NCBI GenBank assembly: GCA_027325485.1
Contig: DAIEFN010000002.1
Span: forward strand, 1 to 64,000
Source: Candidatus Saccharimonadota bacterium
GTDB lineage: Bacteria; Patescibacteriota; Saccharimonadia; Saccharimonadales; UBA4665
Reading direction: 5' to 3'
DNA length: 64,000 nucleotides
The notes beneath the pieces were generated by a model. It did not search any database. It was given only the letters and a program-made list of their open reading frames with translations, and was not told where the DNA came from. Of the stretch, positions 32,485 through 40,778 are shown piece by piece (the first letter of the stretch is position 1; every line of letters starts with the position of its first letter). The translations under genes and the position numbers were made by a program.

Positions 32485-33864
32485 ATGTTGAACCTTATGG
32501 AATCTGTCTACCCCTTTCCAGAAATGTCTGGCAGTGAAGAGGAAATTAGGCTCACGATCAGTGAACTCAATAATCGCAATAGTAAGAATGACCTCCCTAG
32601 ACTACTTAGTGGCATGGATTCAATCTGTCCGCCATTGCCTGGTAGTAAAGATTTTAGAGCTAATGGGTCACGCACCTATATTGATTCGAAAGGTATCGAG
32701 CTTGCCACGCCAGAAGTTAAAACGCCGATTGATCAATTAGTCTATACCGAAGCTGGAGTGCGCATTCTTTCAGATAGCCTAACAAACTTTCTGCTTTCTG
32801 AGAGTAAGCGCACTAAAACTGAGCAATATGGCATCTTGCAGCGTCGGGTGATCGATAACAAAGGTAATACGTGGGGAGTCCATGATAATTTTTCGGTTTG
32901 GGATCCAGATTATTTCTCAAGTCTTAATCAGGAAAAGACCACTTTAGGGCAAATCTGGAGCGGGTTTTTAAGCAGCCGCGGTTTTATAACTGGAGCAATG
33001 CGAGTAGAAGAAACCCCAACCTTCTCACAAAAATTAAGTGTGAAACATGCCTACAGTAGCAAAAATTATTCTAACTCCTTACTCTACGCCGATGCTTCTA
33101 ACGGTCCCCGCTTAGAGATCCGCTGCAGTGACGTTAATCTGCAGGAATGGGCTTTCGTTAGCCGGATTGGTGGGGCAGCATTAGTCTTAGCAGCCACACA
33201 GACACAGTTAATTGGTGAGCTCTCTAAAAATTACCAAACTCTAATGAGCCAAAACATTTCAGCCTGGAATACTATTCCTCTAGATAAAGACTTGGGGCTG
33301 AAGGCTGATACGGCCTTGCTGAGCGCCATCGACATTCAACACTTTACTATGAGTACAATCCTCGATCGGCTTGAAGACCGTATGAATCTGCCGATACCAA
33401 AAGTCTACCGCCGAATTGGCGAAGAAATCTTAAAATTTTGCGAAGACGTCGAGGGAGTCGCGTTTGGCAACAAGGAACTATCGACTTTAGTGGGACGTGC
33501 CGATTGGGCCGGTAAGTTGGTGGTACTGCGTGAGCATCTGCACCGTAACCCGAGTGGTCGACGCATTGGAGATGCTAAAAGTAAGCTGCTTGACCTTTGG
33601 TATGATCAAATCTTTATTGATATTCAATCAGACGGTAGCCCATCTACTACTTACGGTTATGGCTACGATCAAGCTAGCGCCAGCTACAGCCAGCCCCACG
33701 CTTTGGCAATTGAGCATGCCATTAAAAACCCTCCGTCCAATACTCGGGCTGCACAACGCGTCAAGAATGCTCAAAAATTAGGTGATCGCGTTAAAGATTG
33801 CGACTGGCAAAATCTCGTCTATGATGACCAAGGCAAGAGCAAAGAAATGTACTTTGATATTTAG
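32485..33864 (+). CDS. PafA/Dop-family carboxylate-amine ligase homologue
   Basis: 459 residues. Family landmarks in order: a G-x-E-x-E metal/ATP motif (GSEEE, residues 16-20, usual form GIETE), NGSRTYID then ELATPEV (60-78), DNKGNTWGVHDNFSV (124-138, usual form NNTDxxGxSYGCHEN), a central RIGGAALVLA helix, and DWAGKLVVLREHL with LLDLWYDQ near the C-terminus. PafA joins the small protein Pup to lysines and Dop deamidates or removes Pup. No Pup-like ORF ending in GGQ or GGE is in the window. An alternative start is ATG 32497. Confidence 0.8.
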   Translation: MLNLMESVYPFPEMSGSEEEIRLTISELNNRNSKNDLPRLLSGMDSICPPLPGSKDFRANGSRTYIDSKGIELATPEVKTPIDQLVYTEAGVRILSDSLTNFLLSESKRTKTEQYGILQRRVIDNKGNTWGVHDNFSVWDPDYFSSLNQEKTTLGQIWSGFLSSRGFITGAMRVEETPTFSQKLSVKHAYSSKNYSNSLLYADASNGPRLEIRCSDVNLQEWAFVSRIGGAALVLAATQTQLIGELSKNYQTLMSQNISAWNTIPLDKDLGLKADTALLSAIDIQHFTMSTILDRLEDRMNLPIPKVYRRIGEEILKFCEDVEGVAFGNKELSTLVGRADWAGKLVVLREHLHRNPSGRRIGDAKSKLLDLWYDQIFIDIQSDGSPSTTYGYGYDQASASYSQPHALAIEHAIKNPPSNTRAAQRVKNAQKLGDRVKDCDWQNLVYDDQGKSKEMYFDI

Positions 33865-33874
33865 AGTTGTTGTT

Positions 33875-35632
33875 TTAGTTTTTCTTGGAACGCCAGATTA
33901 GGCGATGCACTGGAACGAGCTTAGGAACATCTCTAATTCCGGGAATAAACGGCACCGCGAGTAAGAGCGCCGTAGCAAGCGTCGTTAAGTAAATTGCAAT
34001 TAAGTCGACATTGGGCGAGTGTGAGAATGCCGGTATCTGATACCAGAGGGTGTACAGCCAGAGCCACGGTTGACCTGGATATGAGCCAGTTTCGTTCATT
34101 ACGCCCCACTGGTTGCCTTTTAGATGCTGTGCTCCAGCAAGCGAAGAGAAGTAGCTACCATCTTCAATAAAGAGGAGCGGTTTAGTGTAGTTTGTGCCAT
34201 AAAAAGGTTGCTGTGAAAGAAGGCTGGTATCGATTGCCCCGCTTTGTGCAAAGGCTAACTCATTAGCGGCTAAAATCGGTACTGGACCATCATTAGCTTT
34301 AGGCACAATTGGTTGTTGGGACTTAAAGCTAACGTTGGTAACAGCTCTCAAGTAGGCCTGATCCCAAGCTTTCTGCTGGGTAGCTGACGCATTGTTATAT
34401 TGCGCGAGGGCATTTATTAATTTCGTGTTGCCTGGAGCTAGGGAAGTAAGTGGCGCAAGGACGAAAGTTTGAGCGGCATTTATCTTCTGGTGTACACCAC
34501 CGAGCATTTGCCAGGATACGCCCAGCTTCTGTAAGTTCGAGGAGCCATTATTATACGGTGGTCCGTAATTAGCAGTTTCGCTAGTTCCGGCTAGTTCACT
34601 GACAGTGGTTGCGAGGAAGTCTGCCGGGGCAGTTTTAGACCAACTTGCAACAGTGACTGGCGGGTCGTCAGGAGAAGACAAGGTTGCAGATAAGCCAATA
34701 ACGAGCAGGAAAACAATCAGGCTCGCAATGGTGCCTTCTTTTATAATGTCATACTCACGCGTTGTGCCACGCCAATGGGCGGCCTCTGCTTCTTTTAGAG
34801 CTTTACGTTCAGCCCGTCCATGCGCCTTTTGAATTGGGTGCGATACGCCACGCACTCTAACTAGTGCAATATGAATCAGTACGAATGAAGCTAGACCAAT
34901 TGGCAGCAGTATGACGTGCCAGGAAATCATCTGTCCGAAGTTAGTTAGATTAAAGAAAGAGCCCAGTCCGGTAGCATTAATGGCGTCCTTGCCATTAGTG
35001 GCAATCCACTGTGAGTCAAAATTCTGCTGCGATAAATAACCAGTAAACGATTCAAGTATCGATAGCCCAAAAGCGAGACCACCAGTGATCCATGTTAGAG
35101 CGCGCTTTCCTCTCCAGGCGGCCATCCAAAACTTACCCCATAAATGAATCACCATAAAGGCCATAAAGAGTTCGACGCTCCAAAGATGCATACTGTTTAC
35201 GAAGTGTCCAAGTGAACTTTCGTGCCACCAAGAAAGGCCGCCAATAGCTAGCACAATACCTGATAGAACTACCATACCGAGAGCTGCTAGAGTGGCGACG
35301 CCAAAAACATAGATCCATGAAGCAACATAGGCTGGCTGTCGATCAGGGAGGAGTTTATGCGGCGGCAAAACTTTAAGCATAAAGTTGCGCACCCGCGCAG
35401 TCCACATATTCTTAAATCGGGGATCAGTCGGATAGTGATCAGTAGCGTCTTCTTCTTCTGGTGGTAAGGTGCCCTTGGCTTTTGGGAATGGCAGCAGTAG
35501 TGCCAGTCCGAAAATAACAACCATCGTCGCAATAACGACCAGGTTTGCAATTGAGATACTGATGAAAGACCAGTTGAGGTAAGTTTGGCTGTGGTTAAGA
35601 TTCACAAGCGCGCCGAAGATACCGTTGCTCAT
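33875..35632 (-). CDS. Cytochrome b (b6-type N-terminal domain) with large extra C-terminal domain
   Basis: 585 residues. The four-helix haem domain keeps all ligands: His149 and His163 (NSMHLW to VIHLW, 14 apart) and His239 and His254 (SWHVIL to LIHIAL, 15 apart), the spacing of cytochrome b6. FTGYLSQQNFDSQW lies before the last pair. A long extracytoplasmic region (about 320-540) of unknown fold follows, then a final membrane helix. No Rieske, cytochrome c or oxidase gene lies nearby. TAAACT six bases before the ATG suggests a leaderless mRNA. Confidence 0.85.
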   Translation of the reverse strand: MSNGIFGALVNLNHSQTYLNWSFISISIANLVVIATMVVIFGLALLLPFPKAKGTLPPEEEDATDHYPTDPRFKNMWTARVRNFMLKVLPPHKLLPDRQPAYVASWIYVFGVATLAALGMVVLSGIVLAIGGLSWWHESSLGHFVNSMHLWSVELFMAFMVIHLWGKFWMAAWRGKRALTWITGGLAFGLSILESFTGYLSQQNFDSQWIATNGKDAINATGLGSFFNLTNFGQMISWHVILLPIGLASFVLIHIALVRVRGVSHPIQKAHGRAERKALKEAEAAHWRGTTREYDIIKEGTIASLIVFLLVIGLSATLSSPDDPPVTVASWSKTAPADFLATTVSELAGTSETANYGPPYNNGSSNLQKLGVSWQMLGGVHQKINAAQTFVLAPLTSLAPGNTKLINALAQYNNASATQQKAWDQAYLRAVTNVSFKSQQPIVPKANDGPVPILAANELAFAQSGAIDTSLLSQQPFYGTNYTKPLLFIEDGSYFSSLAGAQHLKGNQWGVMNETGSYPGQPWLWLYTLWYQIPAFSHSPNVDLIAIYLTTLATALLLAVPFIPGIRDVPKLVPVHRLIWRSKKN

Positions 35633-35670
35633 AATTTCAGTTTAGCACAAGCGCTTTATTATGCTATAGC

Positions 35671-36015
35671 TTAGCTCGCGTAATCGCCGACTTCTGGTAT
35701 TTCAGCAGTTTTAAGACGGCGCATCCGTCTTAGCGTGCTCTGGCTTAAACCGCCCCAAACTCCATAATCTACTTGGTTTTCTAGCGCATAGCGCAGGCAG
35801 TGCATGGTGACAAGACAATTCGCGCAGTGCTGTTGAACTTGCTCGGTAGATGCTCTATCTTCTCGGAAAAATAGATTTGCATCGACGTTACTGCAAGCCT
35901 TAAACTTCAGCCATTCGTAATCTGGCACCCTATGAAGAGTCATTGCTTCATACTTAAGTTCGACCAAACTCGCTTGGTCCATATCTTCCTGTTGATAAGG
36001 TATATTTTCACTCAT
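35671..36015 (-). CDS. WhiB-family iron-sulfur transcription factor
   Basis: 114 residues. The four cluster cysteines are Cys41, Cys64, Cys67 and Cys73 (CSN, then HCANCLVTMHC), followed by the GVWGG turn (85-89) and a basic helix (RRMRRLK). That is a complete WhiB protein, a [4Fe-4S] regulator that senses redox state and works with the main sigma factor. The family is otherwise a mark of Actinobacteria and their phages. It lies 38 bases upstream of the cytochrome b gene on the same strand. Confidence 0.93.
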   Translation of the reverse strand: MSENIPYQQEDMDQASLVELKYEAMTLHRVPDYEWLKFKACSNVDANLFFREDRASTEQVQQHCANCLVTMHCLRYALENQVDYGVWGGLSQSTLRRMRRLKTAEIPEVGDYAS

Positions 36016-36039
36016 TCTTGCTAATATTGCCCAATTCTG

Positions 36040-37308
36040 TTAATAAATCTCCCCAGGCAGTATAACAAAACTTCGTAAAAGTACCAGCATGCCAATAATT
36101 TGACTCATTCGTGACATAGCCCAGCCTGAATCATCGCCCCGGCTCATGAAGTGTTTTCGTTTCGCTTCTTTAGTGCCGTCGTGCTCTAAATCTGCGCTAT
36201 TTAGCATTATTTCTAACTCTGGAAGGACTTGAATTAATAGTTTAAGGAAACGACGCGGCTCTATTTCTTCTTCATCTAGATCAAGGAGTTTTATTAATGC
36301 TTCAGTAATCTCAATTAATTCGGCTTCTTCTAAGCTTTCTAGCGCATTAGCTAGATTTAACTCTTGCGCTTCAGGTTCTTTCTCGCTTAAGGACACCAGC
36401 GTTTCAAGTATAGTCAGTAGTTCCCTAACTTCGGTCTGCTTAATTGGCTCAAGCTCAGTAATAATAGTTGCCAGGGTTTGGGCAGCTTCGCTAATGGGCG
36501 ACTCAACTTCTTGAGTAACCGTTGCTAGGGGCTGTTCTAATTCGCTTTGCGTGAGTGGCATTGTTTCATCAGGCATTATTAAGTCATCAATATCGAGACT
36601 GATAATTTCAGCTATCTCGCTAGAGGGCAGCTCTAATTCAGAACTAAGCTCAACAAACTCTACTTCTTCAGTAGTTGTAGCTATAAAGTCTGTCTCAATA
36701 GCAACTTTAGGTGGTAAGTCGACTTGTGCTAGATCTAGCGAGGGCTCAGCTTTAATTGCTTCAAGCTTTGTGGGCTCAACTACTAAAGTCGGCTTTTGCT
36801 CTGTCTTAAGTTGAGGAGTGGGTGGTATCTCGCGCGCAATAATGACTTCTACTTCCTGAACTAGAGGAATAGTTTCTTTAGGGGGCGGGTCAGTATGGGG
36901 CACTTCAGCTCGCGCTACAACTAATTTCTCTACTGGCGGCTCGACACTTAGCTTTAATGGTGCTTCTTGCCTAAGCAACTCAACTGGTTGGATTTTAACT
37001 GGCTCTATGACACTTGTGGCACTCTCAAGAGTAGGTAGTACTACCTCAGACAGGCGCTCACTTTTTGGCTCACTTAGTTTAGTGTCGTTAACAATATCTT
37101 TAACGCTCGCCTCCGGCGCTGAGGTTTGAACTACAGACTCTACCTCTTCATTTTGTTTAAGGATTGAGTCATCACGCTCATAAATCTCAACGAAAACTGC
37201 AGCTTGCTCGAGCGTCATTCGACCTAAAAAAGGACAGCGCTGATAAGCGTCTAGTAACGACGTCGCCTGCTCGACCGTGCCATCGCTTAGGGTATGTTCA
37301 AGCGACAT
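36040..37308 (-). CDS. Large acidic, Glu/Pro/Val-rich protein
   Basis: 422 residues. A short N-terminal domain (LLDAYQRCPFLGRMTLEQAAVFVEIY) is followed by about 230 residues of low complexity rich in Glu, Pro, Val and Thr. Two helical, Leu/Glu-rich blocks follow (TEVRELLTILETLVSL, EAELIEITEALIKLLDL), and a hydrophobic end (IIGMLVLLRSFVILPG). No catalytic motif. It may be a scaffold held at the membrane by its C-terminus. It lies 24 bases upstream of whiB on the same strand. Family not recognised. Confidence 0.55.
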   Translation of the reverse strand: MSLEHTLSDGTVEQATSLLDAYQRCPFLGRMTLEQAAVFVEIYERDDSILKQNEEVESVVQTSAPEASVKDIVNDTKLSEPKSERLSEVVLPTLESATSVIEPVKIQPVELLRQEAPLKLSVEPPVEKLVVARAEVPHTDPPPKETIPLVQEVEVIIAREIPPTPQLKTEQKPTLVVEPTKLEAIKAEPSLDLAQVDLPPKVAIETDFIATTTEEVEFVELSSELELPSSEIAEIISLDIDDLIMPDETMPLTQSELEQPLATVTQEVESPISEAAQTLATIITELEPIKQTEVRELLTILETLVSLSEKEPEAQELNLANALESLEEAELIEITEALIKLLDLDEEEIEPRRFLKLLIQVLPELEIMLNSADLEHDGTKEAKRKHFMSRGDDSGWAMSRMSQIIGMLVLLRSFVILPGEIY

Positions 37309-37327
37309 AAATCAGATATCGAGGCAC

Positions 37328-37618
37328 TTAAGCCTGGTCAGTTGGTTTATTGTGTCCCTCAATATGCTCTTTGACGAAGCCCCGTGTGTATTGCATCATA
37401 ACTTCATACTCATGACTTGTTGGATCGGTATGCTCCAGTTTTTCTAAGAAGGTAATTGTCTCGGGACCGCATAAGCCTAGGAAACCTTCCCAGGGCAGAT
37501 CGCGATTTGGAATTGGTTTGCCAATTAAGTCTTCAAAGCCTAAGAACTTTAAGTAATGTGCGCCGTCAGCAAATTCTGGTGCTACCACTTTTTCGCCCAC
37601 TTTTTCGATATCTGACAT
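37328..37618 (-). CDS. Small protein of unknown function
   Basis: 96 residues, soluble, acidic. HYLKFLGFEDLIGKPIPNRD and ETITFLEKLEHTDPTSHEYE are its recognisable blocks. It precedes the acidic protein by 19 bases on the same strand, so the response regulator, this gene, the acidic protein and whiB may form one unit. Not recognised. Confidence 0.6.
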   Translation of the reverse strand: MSDIEKVGEKVVAPEFADGAHYLKFLGFEDLIGKPIPNRDLPWEGFLGLCGPETITFLEKLEHTDPTSHEYEVMMQYTRGFVKEHIEGHNKPTDQA

Positions 37619-37660
37619 AGTGCTTTTATCTTAGCATATTTTAAGGGATTATTTAGGCGG

Positions 37661-38134
37661 CTAGGCACTATGATTGCCCAGAGGTATAGTCCCCTCATCT
37701 TGCTTTGTTTCAAGCACTACATCCTCTTTTTGGTCGGCTGGTTTTAGTATACTATCGACTAACTCATCAAGCTGGTTATTAGATAAATTGGCTTTGACAG
37801 CATAACCTTCAATGCCCATCTCGCGTAGTCCAGCGGGGGCATCAGATTCGTTCAGGTTCGAGATAATGTATACCGGAATATTACGACCCCAGTCAGTCTT
37901 GCGCATTGTCTCTAGGATTTGGTCTCCGGCAATTTTAGGCACCATTAAGTCAAGTAGCACAAGATCGGGCATTTCTTTCTGGATTAAGTTAAGCGCTGCG
38001 ACCCCGTCATAGGCGGTTGTACATTGGTAGCCCAGCAACTCAAGGCGGGTCTTATAGATGTCAGCTAGGCTAACGTTATCTTCAACAATAACGATTTTTT
38101 GAGAACGACCAAACTGGTTGCTTTGCGGGTCCAT
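37661..38134 (-). CDS. Single-domain response regulator
   Basis: 157 residues. A receiver domain with the acidic pair (IVEDN), phosphoacceptor Asp in LVLLDLMVP, Ser/Thr switch (IISNLNESD) and Lys (AVKANL). No DNA-binding domain follows, only a polar tail of about 30 residues. It would be controlled by a histidine kinase not present in the window and may act through protein contact. It is the first gene of the run leading to whiB. Confidence 0.9.
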   Translation of the reverse strand: MDPQSNQFGRSQKIVIVEDNVSLADIYKTRLELLGYQCTTAYDGVAALNLIQKEMPDLVLLDLMVPKIAGDQILETMRKTDWGRNIPVYIISNLNESDAPAGLREMGIEGYAVKANLSNNQLDELVDSILKPADQKEDVVLETKQDEGTIPLGNHSA

Positions 38135-38186
38135 AAAATCTACCCTCTATTCTAAACATAACCTCTTTATCGCGCAAAGCTAATAT

Positions 38187-38828
38187 TTATGATAAATGGG
38201 CTTTATCTTTAAGCCGCGGTTTAATTACCCTGCGGTAGACCATACGTCCAATGATTAGTAGAACGACACCTAACGAGAAGTAAAGTTCGGCTTTTAGGAA
38301 GGCACTGATGTGACTGCCGCCATAATAGCCAATTAGTGACCAGAAACCGACCCAAAGGGCCGCACCAATCATATTAAAGGTTATAAACTTCGGCCAGCGC
38401 ATCTCGCTGATGCCAGCAATGATGCCGTTTAACTGTCTTAGGCCGTCAATGAAGCGGGCCGCCGCTACGATTTTGCCACCGTGACGGTTGAAATAGTGCT
38501 CTGCTTTGTCAAGGCGCTCTTTACTTAGACGCACGTAACGTCCCCAGCGTTCAACCAGTGGACGACCACCGTAATCGCCTATTAAGAAACCGACGTTATC
38601 CCCTAGCACGGCTGCAGCAAAACCAACAATAATTACCAGGAAGATATTAAGCTGCCCAAGGCCGGCATAAAAGGCTGAGGCAATTAACACCGTTTCGCCC
38701 GGCACGAGGATGCCGAAGTCTTCAAGGAACAATAGGCCAGCCAGGGCGAAATAGCCGTAATGGTCAATGGTTGGGGCCAAAGACTGAATAATGGTTGGGA
38801 TTTGCTGGGCGTGGTGAGCTTGAATCAT
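38187..38828 (-). CDS. DedA-family membrane protein
   Basis: 213 residues. FEDFGILVPGETVLIASAF, GAALWVGFWSLIGYYGG and FIDGLRQLNGIIAG (with RQLNGIIAG in place of the usual RxxxPxxAG) fit the DedA/SNARE-associated family. Bacterial DedA proteins flip phospholipids or undecaprenyl phosphate across the membrane. The basic C-terminus lies in the cytoplasm. Confidence 0.92.
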   Translation of the reverse strand: MIQAHHAQQIPTIIQSLAPTIDHYGYFALAGLLFLEDFGILVPGETVLIASAFYAGLGQLNIFLVIIVGFAAAVLGDNVGFLIGDYGGRPLVERWGRYVRLSKERLDKAEHYFNRHGGKIVAAARFIDGLRQLNGIIAGISEMRWPKFITFNMIGAALWVGFWSLIGYYGGSHISAFLKAELYFSLGVVLLIIGRMVYRRVIKPRLKDKAHLS

Positions 38829-38858
38829 ACTTCTCTACCTATTTTAGCAGGGGCCTTA

Positions 38859-39899
38859 TTAGGGAACATTGACTAAATCGGTCATGGCGGTTGCGTTTTG
38901 ATCATTCGCCGTCAGCGGTTTTAAACCCCAGAGAGTTTCAATGGTTTTTAGCAGTGAGTAGTGGTTATAGCTGACACTTGAGCGCGCCCCGGCCCTAGCA
39001 TCAGAGCCAGCAAAGATTGCTCCCACGATATTATTTGACAGATTGCCCTCATCCCAGGTAATCATGAGCAACGAGTTGGTCGTTTTAAAAGCTGGGGAAT
39101 TAAGAATCAGGGGTACGTTAGTAGCAAGCCAGCTGTCGCCGGAACTAATCGGACAGCTATGCATGTCATTACAAAGATTGGGCGTAATGAAAGCGAAATT
39201 TGGGGTGGTGGCGTTTGAGCTTAGATCGGTTGCGAGATTGCTATAGGGTACAACATGAGCCTGGCAACGGGCTGGGTTATTAATGATGTCACTGTAGTAG
39301 AGGAAGGGCACGTGCTTCGTAGCGTAAAGCGAACCATAATTTAAGCTATAGCAAGGAGAAGGCATGCTCTCAGCATACTGTTTCCAACTCCTGCCGCTTG
39401 CTTCAATCTCATCGGCAATGTTTGGTACCGAGACAATACAGCCGGCACTTGGCGGGTTACAGTCAGTAGTAATGCCGTCAGTCGAAGCGCTAGTTAGTGC
39501 TATATAGTTTGGTAGGCTAGGATGCGTTACGGCACTGTAATTCGTCGCCAGTGCTGCAGTATTCATTAGACTGTTCAAATACGGCGCACTCGTTGATCCA
39601 ATGATGTAGGACAATGGTTGGTTCTCTAAGATAATCAGGAAAATGTGACTTGGTTGCTTGAAGCTTAGACTGGGCGTCGGCTTCGATTTAACCTGATTTA
39701 ACTGTTGGCTTGCGGCGCTATTTTTAGGGGCGCTCACTTTAGGGCTTAACACATTTGCTGGTGAATAAATTGAGGCAACTTCATAGCTCAGTGCGACAAT
39801 TAATGCGATTAGAATTAAAGCCATGCCAAAATGCCTTTTCTTGAACCTTCGATAAGGAGTACCTGGCTGGCTATGATTGTTTAAAACTGTTTGGGACAT
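38859..39899 (-). CDS. Secreted phosphoesterase (acid phosphatase/phospholipase C-like)
   Basis: 346 residues. N-terminal membrane anchor (MALILIALIVALSYEVASIY), then IFLIILENQPLSYIIGS, THPSLPNYIALTSAST, FITPNLCNDMHSCP, MITWDEGN and IVGAIFAGSDARAG with SYNHYSLLKTIE. These are the metal- and phosphate-site motifs of the phosphoesterase family (alkaline phosphatase fold). It probably releases phosphate from external esters or phospholipids. Confidence 0.9.
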   Translation of the reverse strand: MSQTVLNNHSQPGTPYRRFKKRHFGMALILIALIVALSYEVASIYSPANVLSPKVSAPKNSAASQQLNQVKSKPTPSLSFKQPSHIFLIILENQPLSYIIGSTSAPYLNSLMNTAALATNYSAVTHPSLPNYIALTSASTDGITTDCNPPSAGCIVSVPNIADEIEASGRSWKQYAESMPSPCYSLNYGSLYATKHVPFLYYSDIINNPARCQAHVVPYSNLATDLSSNATTPNFAFITPNLCNDMHSCPISSGDSWLATNVPLILNSPAFKTTNSLLMITWDEGNLSNNIVGAIFAGSDARAGARSSVSYNHYSLLKTIETLWGLKPLTANDQNATAMTDLVNVP

Positions 39900-39928
39900 A
39901 AGCGCTTTTTATCTCCCCCGCTTTAAGC

Positions 39929-40690
39929 TTAGCTTTTCTTTACTAATAAAAAGATACTTGGCCCAAAATTAAGATGACTTAGTGGACGCTGGGCAGCGCG
40001 TTCAAATGCAATCATCGCACTTTGAGGCAAATGATCCTTAAATACTTTGTGGCGCAGATTAGAAACTGACAACTTATCAATCACGTTTAAGTTGACTTGT
40101 TTTAGTTGGCGCTCGATAGTCTTTGGGTTGTGGTTAACGAAAGGGGTATCGTCTTCCTTGCCGTTAGCGTGCACGCCAACTGGCACTGGCTCTTTAGGTA
40201 CAGCTTTAAGCTGCTTTAAGTAGCGCAGTCGGTTAATAAAGTGGGCTTCGCTGGCAATTTCAATGATCGCTTCACCGCCTGGCTTAAGAGAACGGGCGAT
40301 TTCTGTAAATACCGGGTTTGGATCGGGCAAATGGTGCGATACCCGAATCATTACCAATAAGTCGAGCGAGTTATCTGCGGCTGGGACATTATCTTTCTTG
40401 TCTTGACGGAGGAATTCGACTCGCTTCGAGTCTAACTTTTCTTTCGCAATCTCAAGCTGCTTAATGGATGGGTCAACTAGGATAACTTTGTCGGCGTGAT
40501 CAAGTAAGATTGGCGTAATCCGACCGTAGCCACCGCCGTAGTCCATCGCTACTTTATAGTTTCGCTTATTAAGTAGTTTATTGAAGGCGACTACCTCTGC
40601 GTTATGTTCATAGTCACGACCAACCCAGAAATCACGGTAGTCATGATTAGCGTCGTCATAAAAATCAATCTTGTTCGTATTTTTACTCAT
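39929..40690 (-). CDS. Class I SAM-dependent methyltransferase
   Basis: 253 residues. VAMDYGGGYGRITPILLDHA is the SAM-binding loop, VILVDPS the acidic end of strand 2, and LDLLVMIRVSHHLPDPNPVF the Methyltransf_11 motif IV region. It resembles UbiE/type-11 enzymes. TATAAA lies eight bases before the ATG, so the message is probably leaderless. The substrate is unknown. A quinone or lipid is possible given the neighbouring redox genes. Confidence 0.85.
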   Translation of the reverse strand: MSKNTNKIDFYDDANHDYRDFWVGRDYEHNAEVVAFNKLLNKRNYKVAMDYGGGYGRITPILLDHADKVILVDPSIKQLEIAKEKLDSKRVEFLRQDKKDNVPAADNSLDLLVMIRVSHHLPDPNPVFTEIARSLKPGGEAIIEIASEAHFINRLRYLKQLKAVPKEPVPVGVHANGKEDDTPFVNHNPKTIERQLKQVNLNVIDKLSVSNLRHKVFKDHLPQSAMIAFERAAQRPLSHLNFGPSIFLLVKKS

Positions 40691-40778
40691 AATGTCGTTT
40701 TATAACTTTGTAATTTAAAACCGACTACCCTTGGAAGCGCCGGTTATTTTAGTTAGTATTTTTAGCTGATACGACTAA

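Noticed and set aside
32485-33864. Glutamate-cysteine ligase or glutamine synthetase as identity of the ligase
   Set aside because: The order of NGSRTYID, ELATPEV, the GNTWGVHDN block and the DWAGKL/LLDLWYDQ end follows PafA/Dop, not those relatives.
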